Positions 24,917 to 34,161 are shown, counted from the stretch's first letter. The stretch is 64,000 bases of DNA from Clostridia bacterium (GCA_017467105.1 JAFTSU010000002.1:194481-258480); one strand, 5' to 3'. A program made the numbers and translations. Notes: generated by a model from the letters alone, not told the origin.

Positions 24917-26308
24917 TTATCCCTCTCTTTTGATAACAATTTGCTTCGCCCACTTTCCGTTTTTCAGCATCAAAAGACCAAGCAACGCCTTCAGGGATTC
25001 CACAATAGATGCGACAATGAAAAGATAGATTATATTCATTGACGTAAGGTAGGTGAAGACAAACAGCACAGGCAGTATCACTACCCAGGTGTACATACTG
25101 TCGTAGAGCATTGCGGCAACGGCGTTTCCGCCCGAGCGCAGAGTGAAATACGCTGCCAGAGAGACCGAGTTGAAGGGAAGTGCCAACGCTGAGATGACAA
25201 GTAGCTCACTTGTGAGAGAGCGTACGGAATCCGTTGTGTTGTACGCCATAGGGAAGATGGGCGCAATAGCGATCTGCAAAGCCGTAATACACAGACCGAT
25301 TATAAACGAGAGGGTGATCATCTTTCTGTCCGTGTCCTTCGCCTCCTCTATCTGACCCGCGCCAAGCTTCGCCCCGACGACTATGCCGACCGAGGTACCG
25401 ACAGCCATATACGCGACGGTCAAAAAGTTAACTATTGTAGATACGATGGATAATGCCGCTACCACGTCGAGTCCTCTGGTGGAGTAGCACTGATTCTTCA
25501 CCGTTATACCGATAGACCAGAAGATCTCGTTGATAAGAAGAGGCGCGGATTTGATTATCAGCTGCTTCATTAGTGTAGCGGGTATATGCAGGCTTGAATA
25601 AAGCCCCTTGATAAACGGACACCTTTCGGCATGAGAGTGAGACCATATTACAAGTATGAATAGCTCCACAAATCTCGATACCGTAGTGGCGATTGCCGCG
25701 CCTGCAACACCCATAGCCGGAGCGCCGAGAAGACCGAATATCAGTATGGCGTTCAGCACACAGTTGGTAAGAACTGCGGTGAGGCTGGATATCATCGGTA
25801 CAACGGTCTCGCCCGCCTCTCTGAGAGTTGAGGCGTAAGAAATGGATATTGCAAACGGAAAAAGACCAATTATAATATACGTTAAATATTCCTTTGCCAG
25901 CGCCGCGGTAAGCTCCAGATCTCCCTCGGTGCCGGAGTGTAGAAATGAGGCTATCAGAGTATCACCCAGCGCAATAAAAACCCCTATACCGATAACGCTG
26001 ATCAGAGTTGAGAATATAAGCTTTGCGCGAAAGGCGTACTTCATTCCATCGTAATCTCCTCTTCCAAAGAACTGAGAGGCGAATATTCCCGCGCCGGCGA
26101 TTGCACCGAATATGGAAATGTTGAATACGAACACGAATTGGTTGACTATTGAAACACCGGACATTGCCTCTGTATTGAGGGATCCGACCATTAAATTATC
26201 CAGAAGGTTTACAAAGGTCGACACCGCGTTCTGTATCATTATAGGTAGCGCAATTGCCAGTACACTGCGGTAGAACGCCCTGTCTCCGAAGAACCTTTTT
26301 ATATTCAT
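24917..26308 (-). CDS. MATE family multidrug/metabolite exporter
   Basis: An integral membrane cation antiporter-type exporter of 463 aa with about twelve hydrophobic segments. The family pattern is clear: ALPIMIQNAVSTFVNLLDNLMVG at the first helix, GAIAGAGIFASQFFG, and the second-half repeat IVSTIVNFLTVAYMAVGTSVGIVVGAKLGAG. Substrate cannot be inferred. It is transcribed toward the ABC transporter gene but separated by its own terminator. Confidence 0.92.
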   Translation of the reverse strand: MNIKRFFGDRAFYRSVLAIALPIMIQNAVSTFVNLLDNLMVGSLNTEAMSGVSIVNQFVFVFNISIFGAIAGAGIFASQFFGRGDYDGMKYAFRAKLIFSTLISVIGIGVFIALGDTLIASFLHSGTEGDLELTAALAKEYLTYIIIGLFPFAISISYASTLREAGETVVPMISSLTAVLTNCVLNAILIFGLLGAPAMGVAGAAIATTVSRFVELFILVIWSHSHAERCPFIKGLYSSLHIPATLMKQLIIKSAPLLINEIFWSIGITVKNQCYSTRGLDVVAALSIVSTIVNFLTVAYMAVGTSVGIVVGAKLGAGQIEEAKDTDRKMITLSFIIGLCITALQIAIAPIFPMAYNTTDSVRSLTSELLVISALALPFNSVSLAAYFTLRSGGNAVAAMLYDSMYTWVVILPVLFVFTYLTSMNIIYLFIVASIVESLKALLGLLMLKNGKWAKQIVIKREG

Positions 26309-26410
26309 TTTTGCTCCTTTATCACTTTAAAAATCACTCATAAGATTGTATCATATAAACCGTTACAAATCAAGATATTTTTCTATTTTATCACAAATTG
26401 TTTCTAAACC

Positions 26411-26439
26411 TTGATTTCCAATAAAGAATATGATAAAAT
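26411..26439 (+). promoter_or_regulatory. Promoter of rimM-trmD
   Basis: TTGATT (26411-26416) and TAAAAT (26434-26439), 17-base spacer, about 30 bases before the start codon. Confidence 0.75.
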
Positions 26440-26468
26440 AATATAGATAAAATAATTCGGAGGTCGTT

Positions 26469-26990
26469 GTGAAAAGAGAGTATCTTGAAGCAGGACGTAT
26501 CTGCTCGGCACACGGTGTACGCGGAGGACTTAAGATAGAGCATATGTGCGACAGCGCCTCTGTGCTTGCTAAGCAAAAGAGAATATTTCTGCTATCCCGC
26601 GGTGAGTACGTCGAGAGAGCGGTGCGAACGGCATCTCCTTCGGGCAAATTCGTTATTATGACTATAGAGGGAGTGGAAAGCAGAGAGGACGCGATAGCCC
26701 TCAGAGGAAGAGATGTCTATCTTCACAGAAGCGACGTGCCGGTAATGCGCGGCGCTATGCTGATAGTCGATATGATAGGATTGCCCGTGATCCACGCGGA
26801 GAGCGGAGCAAGGCTCGGTACTCTTTCTGACGTGAGCGACGTTGCGGGCAGACGCATATACACGGTATCGACCGAGTCTGGCGAGGTATTGCTACCCGAC
26901 GTGCCCGAATTTATAAAGGAGATTGACGAGGAGCGAGGGATAAGGGTGTTGCCCATTCCCGGCCTCTTCGACGATGATTATGAGATTTGA
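26469..26990 (+). CDS. rimM: 16S rRNA processing protein RimM (GTG start)
   Basis: RimM assists 30S head assembly by binding ribosomal protein S19. The N-terminal domain opens EAGRICSAHGVRGGLKIE, as in the family, and a PRC-barrel follows (LIVDMIGLPVI to LLPDVPEFIKEID). Length is 173 aa. The start is GTG at 26469, five bases after GGAGG. Its end overlaps trmD by 11 bases. The usual neighbours rpsP and rplS are not here. Confidence 0.93.
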   Translation: MKREYLEAGRICSAHGVRGGLKIEHMCDSASVLAKQKRIFLLSRGEYVERAVRTASPSGKFVIMTIEGVESREDAIALRGRDVYLHRSDVPVMRGAMLIVDMIGLPVIHAESGARLGTLSDVSDVAGRRIYTVSTESGEVLLPDVPEFIKEIDEERGIRVLPIPGLFDDDYEI

Positions 26991-27714
26991 CGTTATGACT
27001 CTCTTTCCATCGCTTGTGGAGGGAGTGTTATCCGAGAGTATAATAGGCAGGGCGCAGAATGCGGGAGTGATAGAGGTCCGTTGCCATAATATCCGCGACT
27101 TTTCTACCGACCGTCACCGTAAGACTGACGACACGCCGTATGGAGGCGGAGTTGGTATGGTGATGACCTGTCAGCCTATATACGATTGCTACAGATCCGT
27201 GCTATCATCTCTCCCGGAGGGAAGCAGGAAACGTGTTATTTATATGTCGCCAAAGGGTAGGATCTTTTCACACGGGGTGGCACGTGAGCTGTCAGAGTAT
27301 GATGATCTGATATTTCTGTGCGGTCATTACGAGGGCGTTGATCAGCGCGTTATAGACGAGATAGTTGACGAGGAGATATCTATTGGCGATTACGTGGTAA
27401 CGGGAGGTGAGATCCCTGCATGCATAGTTATCGACGCGGTCTCAAGGCTTCTTGAAGGAACGCTTGCCTCCAGCGAGTGCTACGAGGGTGAATCTATCGC
27501 CTCCGGTATACTTGAGTATCCTCAGTATACCAAGCCGCGCGAGTTTATGGGCAGAGAGGTGCCCGAGGTGCTGATTTCGGGCGACCACGCAAGGATCGAT
27601 AGATGGCGGCTTGAGAGAGCCGTCGAGATCACGAGGGAGCGCCGTCCGGAGCTTCTTCAGGCTAATCCGCAGATACTTGCCTCTCTTGAGCCGAAAAAGA
27701 AAAGAAGAAAATAA
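26980..27714 (+). CDS. trmD: tRNA (guanine-N1-)-methyltransferase TrmD
   Basis: TrmD methylates G37 of tRNAs using S-adenosylmethionine, preventing frameshifts. The SPOUT knot appears as FLCGHYEGVDQRVIDE and ISIGDYVVTGGE, with the N-terminal MRFDVMTLFPSLVEG. I prefer the second ATG (26980) by family alignment; an ATG two codons earlier is possible. 244 aa, normal length, ends in a basic tail. Confidence 0.95.
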   Translation: MRFDVMTLFPSLVEGVLSESIIGRAQNAGVIEVRCHNIRDFSTDRHRKTDDTPYGGGVGMVMTCQPIYDCYRSVLSSLPEGSRKRVIYMSPKGRIFSHGVARELSEYDDLIFLCGHYEGVDQRVIDEIVDEEISIGDYVVTGGEIPACIVIDAVSRLLEGTLASSECYEGESIASGILEYPQYTKPREFMGREVPEVLISGDHARIDRWRLERAVEITRERRPELLQANPQILASLEPKKKRRK

Positions 27715-27750
27715 CAAAGCTTATTTGCCCATCGGGCAGAAAGGAAAAGT

Positions 27751-29568
27751 ATGGCAAAGCATACCGTTTGGGATTTTTTAAACGGGTACGAGGTGCCCTT
27801 GACTGACGAGGGCGCCAAATCGGTTACCGGCAGTCGCTTTTTCTCGCGCAGCGTGACCGGCTCTGTCCGCAAGAGGAGAAGAAGCACCCTCGTCTCCGGA
27901 CTTATAAATTTAAGCAAGGGCATTACGCGTATCCTCTCTTATACGGCGATGAAGTCGTACGGCGCGGCGTTTCTCTCATATGGCATCGTCACCTTCCTCG
28001 GATATCTTTTAGCGGATTACGTGCCCTTCGTTTCGCTTGGAAGAGAGTACCTGATAGTAGGTATTTTATGTGCGCTGCTGGCTATTCCGTTTCTTCTGAG
28101 TGACAAGCCGTTTTCCATCGCGATACAGGATATGAGGCTTGTAAGCTTCATTCTTTTTGATTTCTTTTCCGTTAAGCGCGCACATCGAATTGATAGCGGA
28201 TATCCTTCTATCCCCGTACCCGTGTCAATTATTCTGGGTATAATTTTAGGGGCTGTCGGATATTTTGTGGAGCTGTGGTGGGTCGTGATCGGATTTTTCG
28301 TCCTGCTTCTTATCTACGTCACCTTCCTCTCTCCGGAGTTTGCGTTCTTCCTGTCCCTCATAGTGCTTCCGTATCTCTCGTATATACCGTATAGCAACAC
28401 CGTTTTCCCGGCACTTATAGCTCTTACTGTTATCTCTCTTATCAGAAAGGTGATATTCGGTAAGCGAGTTCTCTTCTTCGAGCAGTACGAGGTTCTTATA
28501 GGACTTATGATGACGGCTATTCTTATCAGCGGTATCTTCTTGAAGGGAATGGAGTCCTTTACAAGCTCTCTTGCCATGATATCGCTGGGAATGGGATATA
28601 TACTGTCCGGAAATCTGATAACAAACCGTCGTCTTGCCGACAGTACTCTGAATTCCGTAGTGATATCATCTGTGCCTGTCTCGCTATATTCGACATATAC
28701 TCTGATAAGGGCGTTCGCCTCGGGCGAGGCAGCCTCTCTTATCGGTTGCGGGATCAGCTCTACCTTCTTGACCACGGGCGAGTGCGCCGTGTTCCTTAGC
28801 GTAGCCGTTGTTTTTGCCGCGGCGCTTATAAAGCAGTCGCAGGGCGGCAAGCGCGCGGTGTATTGGGTGATCGCGCTTCTTGATATACTTGCTCTCGTTA
28901 TGACGGGAGAGCTACTTGCCGTTTTTGCTCTTGTTTTTTGCGTTTTGGCATACCACGCCATGAAGACGCGGCTTCTTTCGGTTCCTCTTATGCTTATCCT
29001 CTTCCTTTTACCGTACGTTATACTGTTTGCCGTTCCTTACGTTACGGATGCCCTTTTAGCTTACGTTCCGGGAATTGATAGGGTATCGGAGCTTGAGTCG
29101 CTCTGGCGGGCTTGCTTTGACGCTATAGGAGACCGGCCCTTCTTGGGTATCGGCATAGGTGTTGACAGCTTTGTAAGTGAGATGGTAAATTACGGTGTGA
29201 ACGGCTTTATTGATTCCTCTAACGTGTTTATTGAGCTTGCGCTTGAGGCGGGTGTTCTCACTCTCGTATGCTTTGCGCTTATGCTGCTCGTAAGACTAAG
29301 GCACAGGGCGAACTACCACGCGTATATCAAGCAGTCCCAGGTGGGCGTTGCGTCTACCTTCGCCGGAGTGGCGATCTTTGCGATGCTATCCTTTGGCGCA
29401 ACGGAGTGTCTTTGGACGGCAGAGAGCTCGTTCTACCTCTTTTTCACCGTATTCGGTATGGGAGCCGCGACCCTTCGCGCCGCAAAAAAGGAGATGGACG
29501 ACAAGGTGCTGTACTACGAGGACGCAAGGGCAGTCGATTATTCTGCCATAGATATAGAAATTCGCTGA
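27751..29568 (+). CDS. O-antigen ligase / Wzy polymerase-like membrane protein
   Basis: A 605-residue multi-span membrane protein (about 10-12 helices) with a basic cytosolic N-terminus of some 50 residues. The diagnostic part is near the C-terminus: a loop with GDRPFLGIGIGVDSF followed by SSNVFIELALEAGVL, the pattern of the Wzy/WaaL (O-antigen ligase) superfamily, which polymerises or transfers lipid-linked sugars to acceptors. In Gram-positives such proteins act in capsule, wall polysaccharide or teichuronic polymer assembly. It follows trmD by 36 bases with GAAAGGAAAAG before the ATG and may be cotranscribed. No glycosyltransferases are adjacent, so the polymer is unknown. Confidence 0.75.
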   Translation: MAKHTVWDFLNGYEVPLTDEGAKSVTGSRFFSRSVTGSVRKRRRSTLVSGLINLSKGITRILSYTAMKSYGAAFLSYGIVTFLGYLLADYVPFVSLGREYLIVGILCALLAIPFLLSDKPFSIAIQDMRLVSFILFDFFSVKRAHRIDSGYPSIPVPVSIILGIILGAVGYFVELWWVVIGFFVLLLIYVTFLSPEFAFFLSLIVLPYLSYIPYSNTVFPALIALTVISLIRKVIFGKRVLFFEQYEVLIGLMMTAILISGIFLKGMESFTSSLAMISLGMGYILSGNLITNRRLADSTLNSVVISSVPVSLYSTYTLIRAFASGEAASLIGCGISSTFLTTGECAVFLSVAVVFAAALIKQSQGGKRAVYWVIALLDILALVMTGELLAVFALVFCVLAYHAMKTRLLSVPLMLILFLLPYVILFAVPYVTDALLAYVPGIDRVSELESLWRACFDAIGDRPFLGIGIGVDSFVSEMVNYGVNGFIDSSNVFIELALEAGVLTLVCFALMLLVRLRHRANYHAYIKQSQVGVASTFAGVAIFAMLSFGATECLWTAESSFYLFFTVFGMGAATLRAAKKEMDDKVLYYEDARAVDYSAIDIEIR

Positions 29569-29638
29569 TTTTATGCACTTTGGCTAAAAAATACCAATTT
29601 GCGCACTAAAAGTTTGATTTTATTTTTTAATAAATCTA

Positions 29639-29667
29639 TTGATTTTTATTTACCGATTTGGTATACT
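29639..29667 (+). promoter_or_regulatory. Promoter of the HPr gene
   Basis: TTGATT (29639-29644) and TATACT (29662-29667), 17-base spacer. Confidence 0.75.
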
Positions 29668-29700
29668 TGAAATACTAAAGAACTCCAAAGGGGATTAACT

Positions 29701-29970
29701 ATGATTTCACGCAGTGTCACAATCTGCAACAGCGTGGGCCTTCACGCCCGTCCTGCTACCTTCTTCGTACAAAAGGCTAATTGCTTCAAGTGCTCTATAT
29801 GGGTGGAGAAGGAGGACTGTCGCGTTAATGCGAAGAGCCTGCTCGGTGTGCTTTCTCTCGGTATCTCCAAGGGGACAGAAATTACCTTGATTGCAGACGG
29901 TCAGGATGAGTCTGCGGCTGTAGAAGGTCTCGTCGCCCTCGTTGAAAGCGAGTTCGGAGAGAAAAAGTAA
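29701..29970 (+). CDS. ptsH: Phosphocarrier protein HPr
   Basis: HPr relays phosphate from enzyme I to sugar-specific PTS components. His15 is in GLHARPA and the regulatory Ser46 in AKSLLGVLSLG, so both the PTS and the HprK/catabolite-control functions are preserved (Crh would lack His15). 89 aa. No enzyme I (ptsI) follows; the gene stands alone with its own promoter and a terminator at 30006-30066, as in many Clostridia. Confidence 0.93.
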   Translation: MISRSVTICNSVGLHARPATFFVQKANCFKCSIWVEKEDCRVNAKSLLGVLSLGISKGTEITLIADGQDESAAVEGLVALVESEFGEKK

Positions 29971-30005
29971 GAGTATCGCCCACACGGCGATGCGGCAAAG
30001 GTTAT

Positions 30006-30066
30006 GGGCGGTTGTCGGGTATCTCGTTTGGTCGGGAGCTGTCGGCGCCGCCCTTGCTTTTTTAAT
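30006..30066 (+). terminator. Terminator after HPr
   Basis: GGGCGG (30006-30011) pairs with CCGCCC (30048-30053), then TTGCTTTTTTAATTTTT. The 36-base interior is GC-rich and may fold further. Confidence 0.65.
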
Positions 30067-30088
30067 TTTTCGGAAAGGAGAATGAGCT

Positions 30089-31933
30089 ATGACGGTGTTA
30101 GAGCGCCTCAGAGACAAGGCAAATTCCTTGCCGGTTTGCCCGGGCGTCTACATTATGAAGGACGCGGACGGCAGGATAATTTACGTTGGCAAATCCAAGA
30201 AGCTGAAGAATAGAGTTACAAGCTATTTTATCGGAAGCAGTCATTCACCAAAGACCGATAAAATGGTCAGCCTGGTCAGAGATTTTGATTATATCGTATG
30301 CAATACGGAGATAGAATCCCTCGCCCTCGAGAACGTTCTGATAAAGCGCCATTCTCCAAAATATAACATCAGGCTGAAGGACGCCAAATCTTATCCGTAC
30401 GTCAAGATAACCGGCGAGGAGTATCCTCGGATCTTGGTAACCAGAGAGCGCAAGGGGGATAAGGCGAAGTATTTCGGCCCGTACAGCGGTACAGCGGCGG
30501 CATACGCGGCTCTTTCCGCCGTGGTGAAGGTATTCAGGCTTCCAACCTGCAAGCGCTCATTTCCTAAGGATATAGGCAAGGAGCGCCCATGCATATATAA
30601 GGATATGGGCAGATGCTCCGCTCCCTGTGATAGCAGCATCAGCAGAGAAAGATACGTCGAGCTGATCAAGGGCGCAGAGAGGGTGCTGTCCGGAAACTCC
30701 CGTGAGGCAGAGCTTATATTGCAGAGAGATATGGAGGAGGCGGCAGAGAATCTTGAGTTTGAGAGAGCGGCAGCCCTCAGGGATTCTATGCTTGCTCTGA
30801 AGCAGCTTACAGAGAAGCAGAAGATAGTAGCGGATATGAAGGTAAGCCGTGACGTGTTCGCCTTTTACTCGGACGGTGCGGGCAGCGCACTTGCAATGCT
30901 GATAATACGGTCCGGCGCGCTGATAGGAAAGAATGAGTTTCTTCTGTCGGGCTCGGAGAACGCGGATTCCGAGGAGCTTGTATCTCTTATAGCATCTCAT
31001 TACGATGAGTGGGGTGATCCGCCGCGAGAGATAGTGCTTGATCTTTCTATTGACGACGAGGATGCGTCTCTGCTCTCTGAATATCTCTCCCTCGGCAGAA
31101 AATACAAGGTGAACGTCAGAAGGTCCGAGAGGGGCGAGGGACGGGCACTGTGCGATATGGCGCGGGATAACGCCAGAGAATCTGTCAGACAGCATATACT
31201 GGAGGGAGAGCGGGAGGATAAGACGATCAAACGGCTTACGGAGCTGCTCTCGCTCCCCGAGAGTCCTAGGCGTATAGAGGCATACGATATATCTAATATT
31301 GGAAATGAAAACATCGTGGGGTCTATGGTCGTATGGCAGAGCGGTAAGCTGAAGAGAGGAGATTACAGAGCCTTTAACGTCAGAACCACGTCCGGAGCCG
31401 ACGACTACGGATCTATGCGTGAGGTGCTGACCAGAAGACTGTCTCATATTGGAGACGGATCTGCATCGCTCGGAGATACTCCTAGTCTGATTTTGGTCGA
31501 CGGAGGACTTGGTCACGTGGGAGTGGCGAAGGAGGTTTTGTCCGAGCTTGGCGAGGAGATCGCTGTGTTCGGAATGGTGAAGGACGACTTTCATAAAACC
31601 CGTGCGCTGATAGATGAAAACGGCGAGATATCTATCGCAAAAGAGTTCAATGTGTACGGTTTTATTTACAATTTGCAGGAAGAAGCTCACAGATTTGCAA
31701 TCAAGACCTCACAAAAGGCAAAGACAAAAACGCTGACTCACTCATCCCTTGAAAAAATTGAAAACATAGGTCCGGGAAAGGCTCGAGCCCTTCTCTCCGC
31801 TATGCCACTCGGTAAGATCAGAGAGGCTAACGTAGAGGAGCTTATGAAGGTGCGAGGCATCGGAGAAGCTGATGCCAAGCGGATAGTAGAGTATTACAGA
31901 AGCCGGGGTAAGCTCCGGAATAAATCTGAATAA
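30089..31933 (+). CDS. uvrC: Excinuclease ABC subunit C
   Basis: UvrC makes both incisions in nucleotide excision repair with UvrB. The N-terminal GIY-YIG nuclease is CPGVYIMKDADGRIIYVGKS (residues 17-36); a UVR motif lies near residue 210 (LILQRDMEEAAENLEFERAA); the RNase H-like second nuclease contains EAYDISNI and ILVDGGLGHV; the C-terminus is a tandem helix-hairpin-helix (IGPGKARALL, VRGIGEADAKRI). 614 aa, normal. GAAAGGAG precedes the ATG. Confidence 0.96.
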   Translation: MTVLERLRDKANSLPVCPGVYIMKDADGRIIYVGKSKKLKNRVTSYFIGSSHSPKTDKMVSLVRDFDYIVCNTEIESLALENVLIKRHSPKYNIRLKDAKSYPYVKITGEEYPRILVTRERKGDKAKYFGPYSGTAAAYAALSAVVKVFRLPTCKRSFPKDIGKERPCIYKDMGRCSAPCDSSISRERYVELIKGAERVLSGNSREAELILQRDMEEAAENLEFERAAALRDSMLALKQLTEKQKIVADMKVSRDVFAFYSDGAGSALAMLIIRSGALIGKNEFLLSGSENADSEELVSLIASHYDEWGDPPREIVLDLSIDDEDASLLSEYLSLGRKYKVNVRRSERGEGRALCDMARDNARESVRQHILEGEREDKTIKRLTELLSLPESPRRIEAYDISNIGNENIVGSMVVWQSGKLKRGDYRAFNVRTTSGADDYGSMREVLTRRLSHIGDGSASLGDTPSLILVDGGLGHVGVAKEVLSELGEEIAVFGMVKDDFHKTRALIDENGEISIAKEFNVYGFIYNLQEEAHRFAIKTSQKAKTKTLTHSSLEKIENIGPGKARALLSAMPLGKIREANVEELMKVRGIGEADAKRIVEYYRSRGKLRNKSE

Positions 31934-32005
31934 AAAGGATTGACATCCCGTTGCTGTTTGCTTTGAAACAGAGTGGATACGACGGACGGTGCCTTGGAAA
32001 ATGAT

Positions 32006-32578
32006 ATGATGAGAATTATTACGGGCGAGGCAAAGGGCAAGAGGCTGCTTACCTTGGAGGGTGATGCTACCCGCCCTACCTCCGAGAGAATTAAGGGCGC
32101 AATCTTCTCGGCTATACAGTTTGATCTTGAGAACAGGCGAGTGCTTGATCTGTTTGCCGGATCCGGTCAGATGGGACTTGAGGCGCTCTCACGTGGAGCA
32201 CAGGCCGCTACCTTTATCGATTCATCAAGAGAGGCTATGGAAATAGTCAAGAAAAACGCCAAAAGCACAGGCTTTTTCGACAGATCCCATTTCCTTGTCA
32301 GCGAGGCCGCAAACTACGTCAGAAAGGCGTCGGGCAGGGAGAAATTTGATCTTGTATTTATCGATCCGCCCTATGCGTCGGAGAAGTGCGCTGAGTGTGC
32401 CGGACTGCTCGTAAAGCACGGGGTTATAATTCCCGGCGCTATAGTCGTTCTTGAGTCCGGTGAAGAGCATATAGATATGGGCGACCCAAGGCTTTCCGGC
32501 TACGAGGTGATCAAGAGCGCCTCATACGGCAAGAAGACCTCCGTCAATATTCTTTTTTATAGGGGAGTGGAAGAATGA
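32006..32578 (+). CDS. rsmD: 16S rRNA (guanine966-N2)-methyltransferase RsmD
   Basis: RsmD methylates G966 of 16S rRNA. The protein opens MRIITGEAKGKRL, shows the SAM loop LDLFAGSGQMGLEALSRGA and the catalytic FIDPPY. The frame extends to a GTG at 31973, but family alignment favours the tandem ATG at 32006/32009 behind TTGGAAAA. It overlaps coaD by four bases (ATGA), the classic rsmD-coaD pair. Confidence 0.93.
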   Translation: MMRIITGEAKGKRLLTLEGDATRPTSERIKGAIFSAIQFDLENRRVLDLFAGSGQMGLEALSRGAQAATFIDSSREAMEIVKKNAKSTGFFDRSHFLVSEAANYVRKASGREKFDLVFIDPPYASEKCAECAGLLVKHGVIIPGAIVVLESGEEHIDMGDPRLSGYEVIKSASYGKKTSVNILFYRGVEE

Positions 32579-33057
32579 AGGTAATCATACCCGGAAGCTA
32601 CGATCCCGTTACCGTGGGTCACCTGCAGGTCATTCGCAGAGCCGCCAAGGAATTTGACGAGGTGTACGCCGTTATCTTCACCAATCCAAGCAAGAGCTAT
32701 ACCTTTTCTCTGGATGACAGAACGAGGATGCTGATGCTGGCGACCGAGGAGCTTGACAACGTTCTGGTAAGCAACTCCGCAGGACTTGTGATCGACTATA
32801 TGAGAGAGCATAATATTGATAAAATAGTTAAGGGATATCGCACGGAGTCTGATCTTCCCTGGGAGAGAGAGCAGGCAGAGTGGAACCTGGCGCACGGCGG
32901 CTATGATACTGAGCTCTGGCGGTGCGAAGAGGAGCTTGCATCCGTCAGCTCAACCCGAGTCAGAGAGGCGCTTGCGGCAGGTGATGTCGATGAGGCAAGG
33001 AAGCTTCTTGACCCAAAAGTATACGAGTACGTTACGTCACGGTTGTCAGGACGCTGA
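32575..33057 (+). CDS. coaD: Phosphopantetheine adenylyltransferase
   Basis: CoaD adenylates phosphopantetheine, the penultimate step of coenzyme A synthesis. The nucleotidyltransferase motif is PGSYDPVTVGH, with KGYRTESD in the middle and VSSTRVRE near the end (family ISSTxxR). 160 aa, normal length. Translationally coupled to rsmD. CoA supply also feeds the phosphopantetheine of the ACP at 5166, though they are not linked genetically. Confidence 0.96.
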   Translation: MKVIIPGSYDPVTVGHLQVIRRAAKEFDEVYAVIFTNPSKSYTFSLDDRTRMLMLATEELDNVLVSNSAGLVIDYMREHNIDKIVKGYRTESDLPWEREQAEWNLAHGGYDTELWRCEEELASVSSTRVREALAAGDVDEARKLLDPKVYEYVTSRLSGR

Positions 33058-33079
33058 CGGTGTAAAGATTAAAATAAAT

Positions 33080-33181
33080 AAAAAGCACTTGTTGAACGTC
33101 GGGTGCAGCCGCTGCTATAGCCGATCGAGGCTATCCGTTAGGAAAAACAGAGCTTTCCGATGTTAGAAATAAGTGCTTTTT
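33080..33181 (+). terminator. Elaborate branched terminator after coaD
   Basis: AAAAAGCACTT (33080-33090) pairs with AAGTGCTTTTT (33171-33181), followed by CTTTTT. Inside are AACGTCGG/CCGATGTT (33095-33102, 33157-33164), ATAGCC/GGCTAT (33117-33122, 33129-33134) and GGAAA/TTTCC (33141-33145, 33154-33158, partly competing). This is about 100 bases of structure where a simple hairpin would do. It could be a small RNA or an old mobile repeat as well as a terminator. Confidence 0.6.
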
Positions 33182-33270
33182 CTTTTTGCTTGCTTTTGTA
33201 ATAACAAATAATTATTCTGTAAAGCAATGTGAAAACAACCTAAATGTAAACTGAAGTTATTAAAAAATAC

Positions 33271-34023
33271 TTATAACAGCTTTATACCCGGCGCAAGCTT
33301 TACGTATTTTTCCGCCTCCGGAGTATTTGAAATAAAGTAATCAAGCTCGCTAAGATGGCATTGGCGGTAGGCTGACTGTGTGCCCAGCTTTTCTCCGGTA
33401 CACATAAATACCTTGCGACCGGAATTCGCAAGCATAGCGCGTCGCACCTCTACCTCGTCTCTCGAGCAGTCGTATATTACCCCCTCGTCAGTCAGCGATT
33501 TCGCTGAGAAGAAGGCAATATCCGCGTGTATGGAGTTGAAGGTGGATATTGCGTCAGCGCCGACCATGCAGGTGCGGTTATCAGGGCAAAGCACTCCGCC
33601 CGTAACGATAGTTCTGACCGTTGTGCCGGAGAGCAGACTTGCTATCTCTATATTGTTGGTGACAACAGTGAGAGTAGTGTTTTCGAGTATCTCGTATGCT
33701 AAATACAGCGAGGTGGAGGATTGGTCTATGAAAACTACGTCGCCGTCCTTTATGAGAGATGCAGCCTTTTTGGCTACCGCCTTTTTCTCTGATATGTTCT
33801 CGTGGGAGCGGTAGTTGAAGGATACGACGCTTGAGTAGTTCGTTATAAGCTCCGCGCCGCCGTAGACCCGCTTCAGAACTCCGTGCCTTTCCAGCGCGGT
33901 AAGGTCTCTGCGCACGCTGGATTCGCTGGCGTAGAGAAGTCCGCACAGCTCACCGACGGTGATAAAGCCGCCCCTCTCCTTCATCACACTGACTATTTCC
34001 CGTTCTCTCTCGTTTTTCAGCAT
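33271..34023 (-). CDS. DeoR-family transcriptional regulator
   Basis: A 250-residue sugar-metabolism-type repressor. The N-terminal winged helix is GFITVGELCGLLYASESSVRRDLTALE with VLKRVYGGA; the C-terminal sugar-phosphate sensor domain has DGDVVFIDQSSTSLYLA and VVTNN, as in DeoR/GlpR proteins. The start at 34023 follows GGGAG. Upstream of it lie a perfect promoter and repeated TGACYGTTTT motifs, suggesting autoregulation. No sugar operon is attached, so the effector is unknown. Confidence 0.92.
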   Translation of the reverse strand: MLKNEREREIVSVMKERGGFITVGELCGLLYASESSVRRDLTALERHGVLKRVYGGAELITNYSSVVSFNYRSHENISEKKAVAKKAASLIKDGDVVFIDQSSTSLYLAYEILENTTLTVVTNNIEIASLLSGTTVRTIVTGGVLCPDNRTCMVGADAISTFNSIHADIAFFSAKSLTDEGVIYDCSRDEVEVRRAMLANSGRKVFMCTGEKLGTQSAYRQCHLSELDYFISNTPEAEKYVKLAPGIKLL

Positions 34024-34050
34024 TGTAACACTCCCATATCTGATCGACTT

Positions 34051-34132
34051 TGACTGTTTTGCGTATATCTGTGTCAAATCGTCATATTTTTGACCGTTTT
34101 ATTGACTACTGTTGCTTTTTTCTGACTGTTTT
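34051..34132. promoter_or_regulatory. Repeated TGACYGTTTT motifs, candidate DeoR operators
   Basis: TGACTGTTTT at 34051-34060, TGACCGTTTT at 34091-34100, a variant TGACTACTGTT at 34103-34113, and TGACTGTTTT at 34123-34132, the last abutting the -10 hexamer of the regulator's promoter. Direct repeats spread over 80 bases are typical of DeoR-family control regions. Confidence 0.55.
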
Positions 34133-34161
34133 ATTATAATTGATTTATATTCGGTTGTCAA
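34133..34161 (-). promoter_or_regulatory. Consensus promoter of the DeoR-family gene
   Basis: On the minus strand TTGACA (34161-34156) and TATAAT (34138-34133), 17-base spacer. Confidence 0.85.

Noticed and set aside
30557..31690. 377-codon minus-strand frame in uvrC
   Set aside because: Antisense shadow of uvrC, which has complete domain order on the plus strand.
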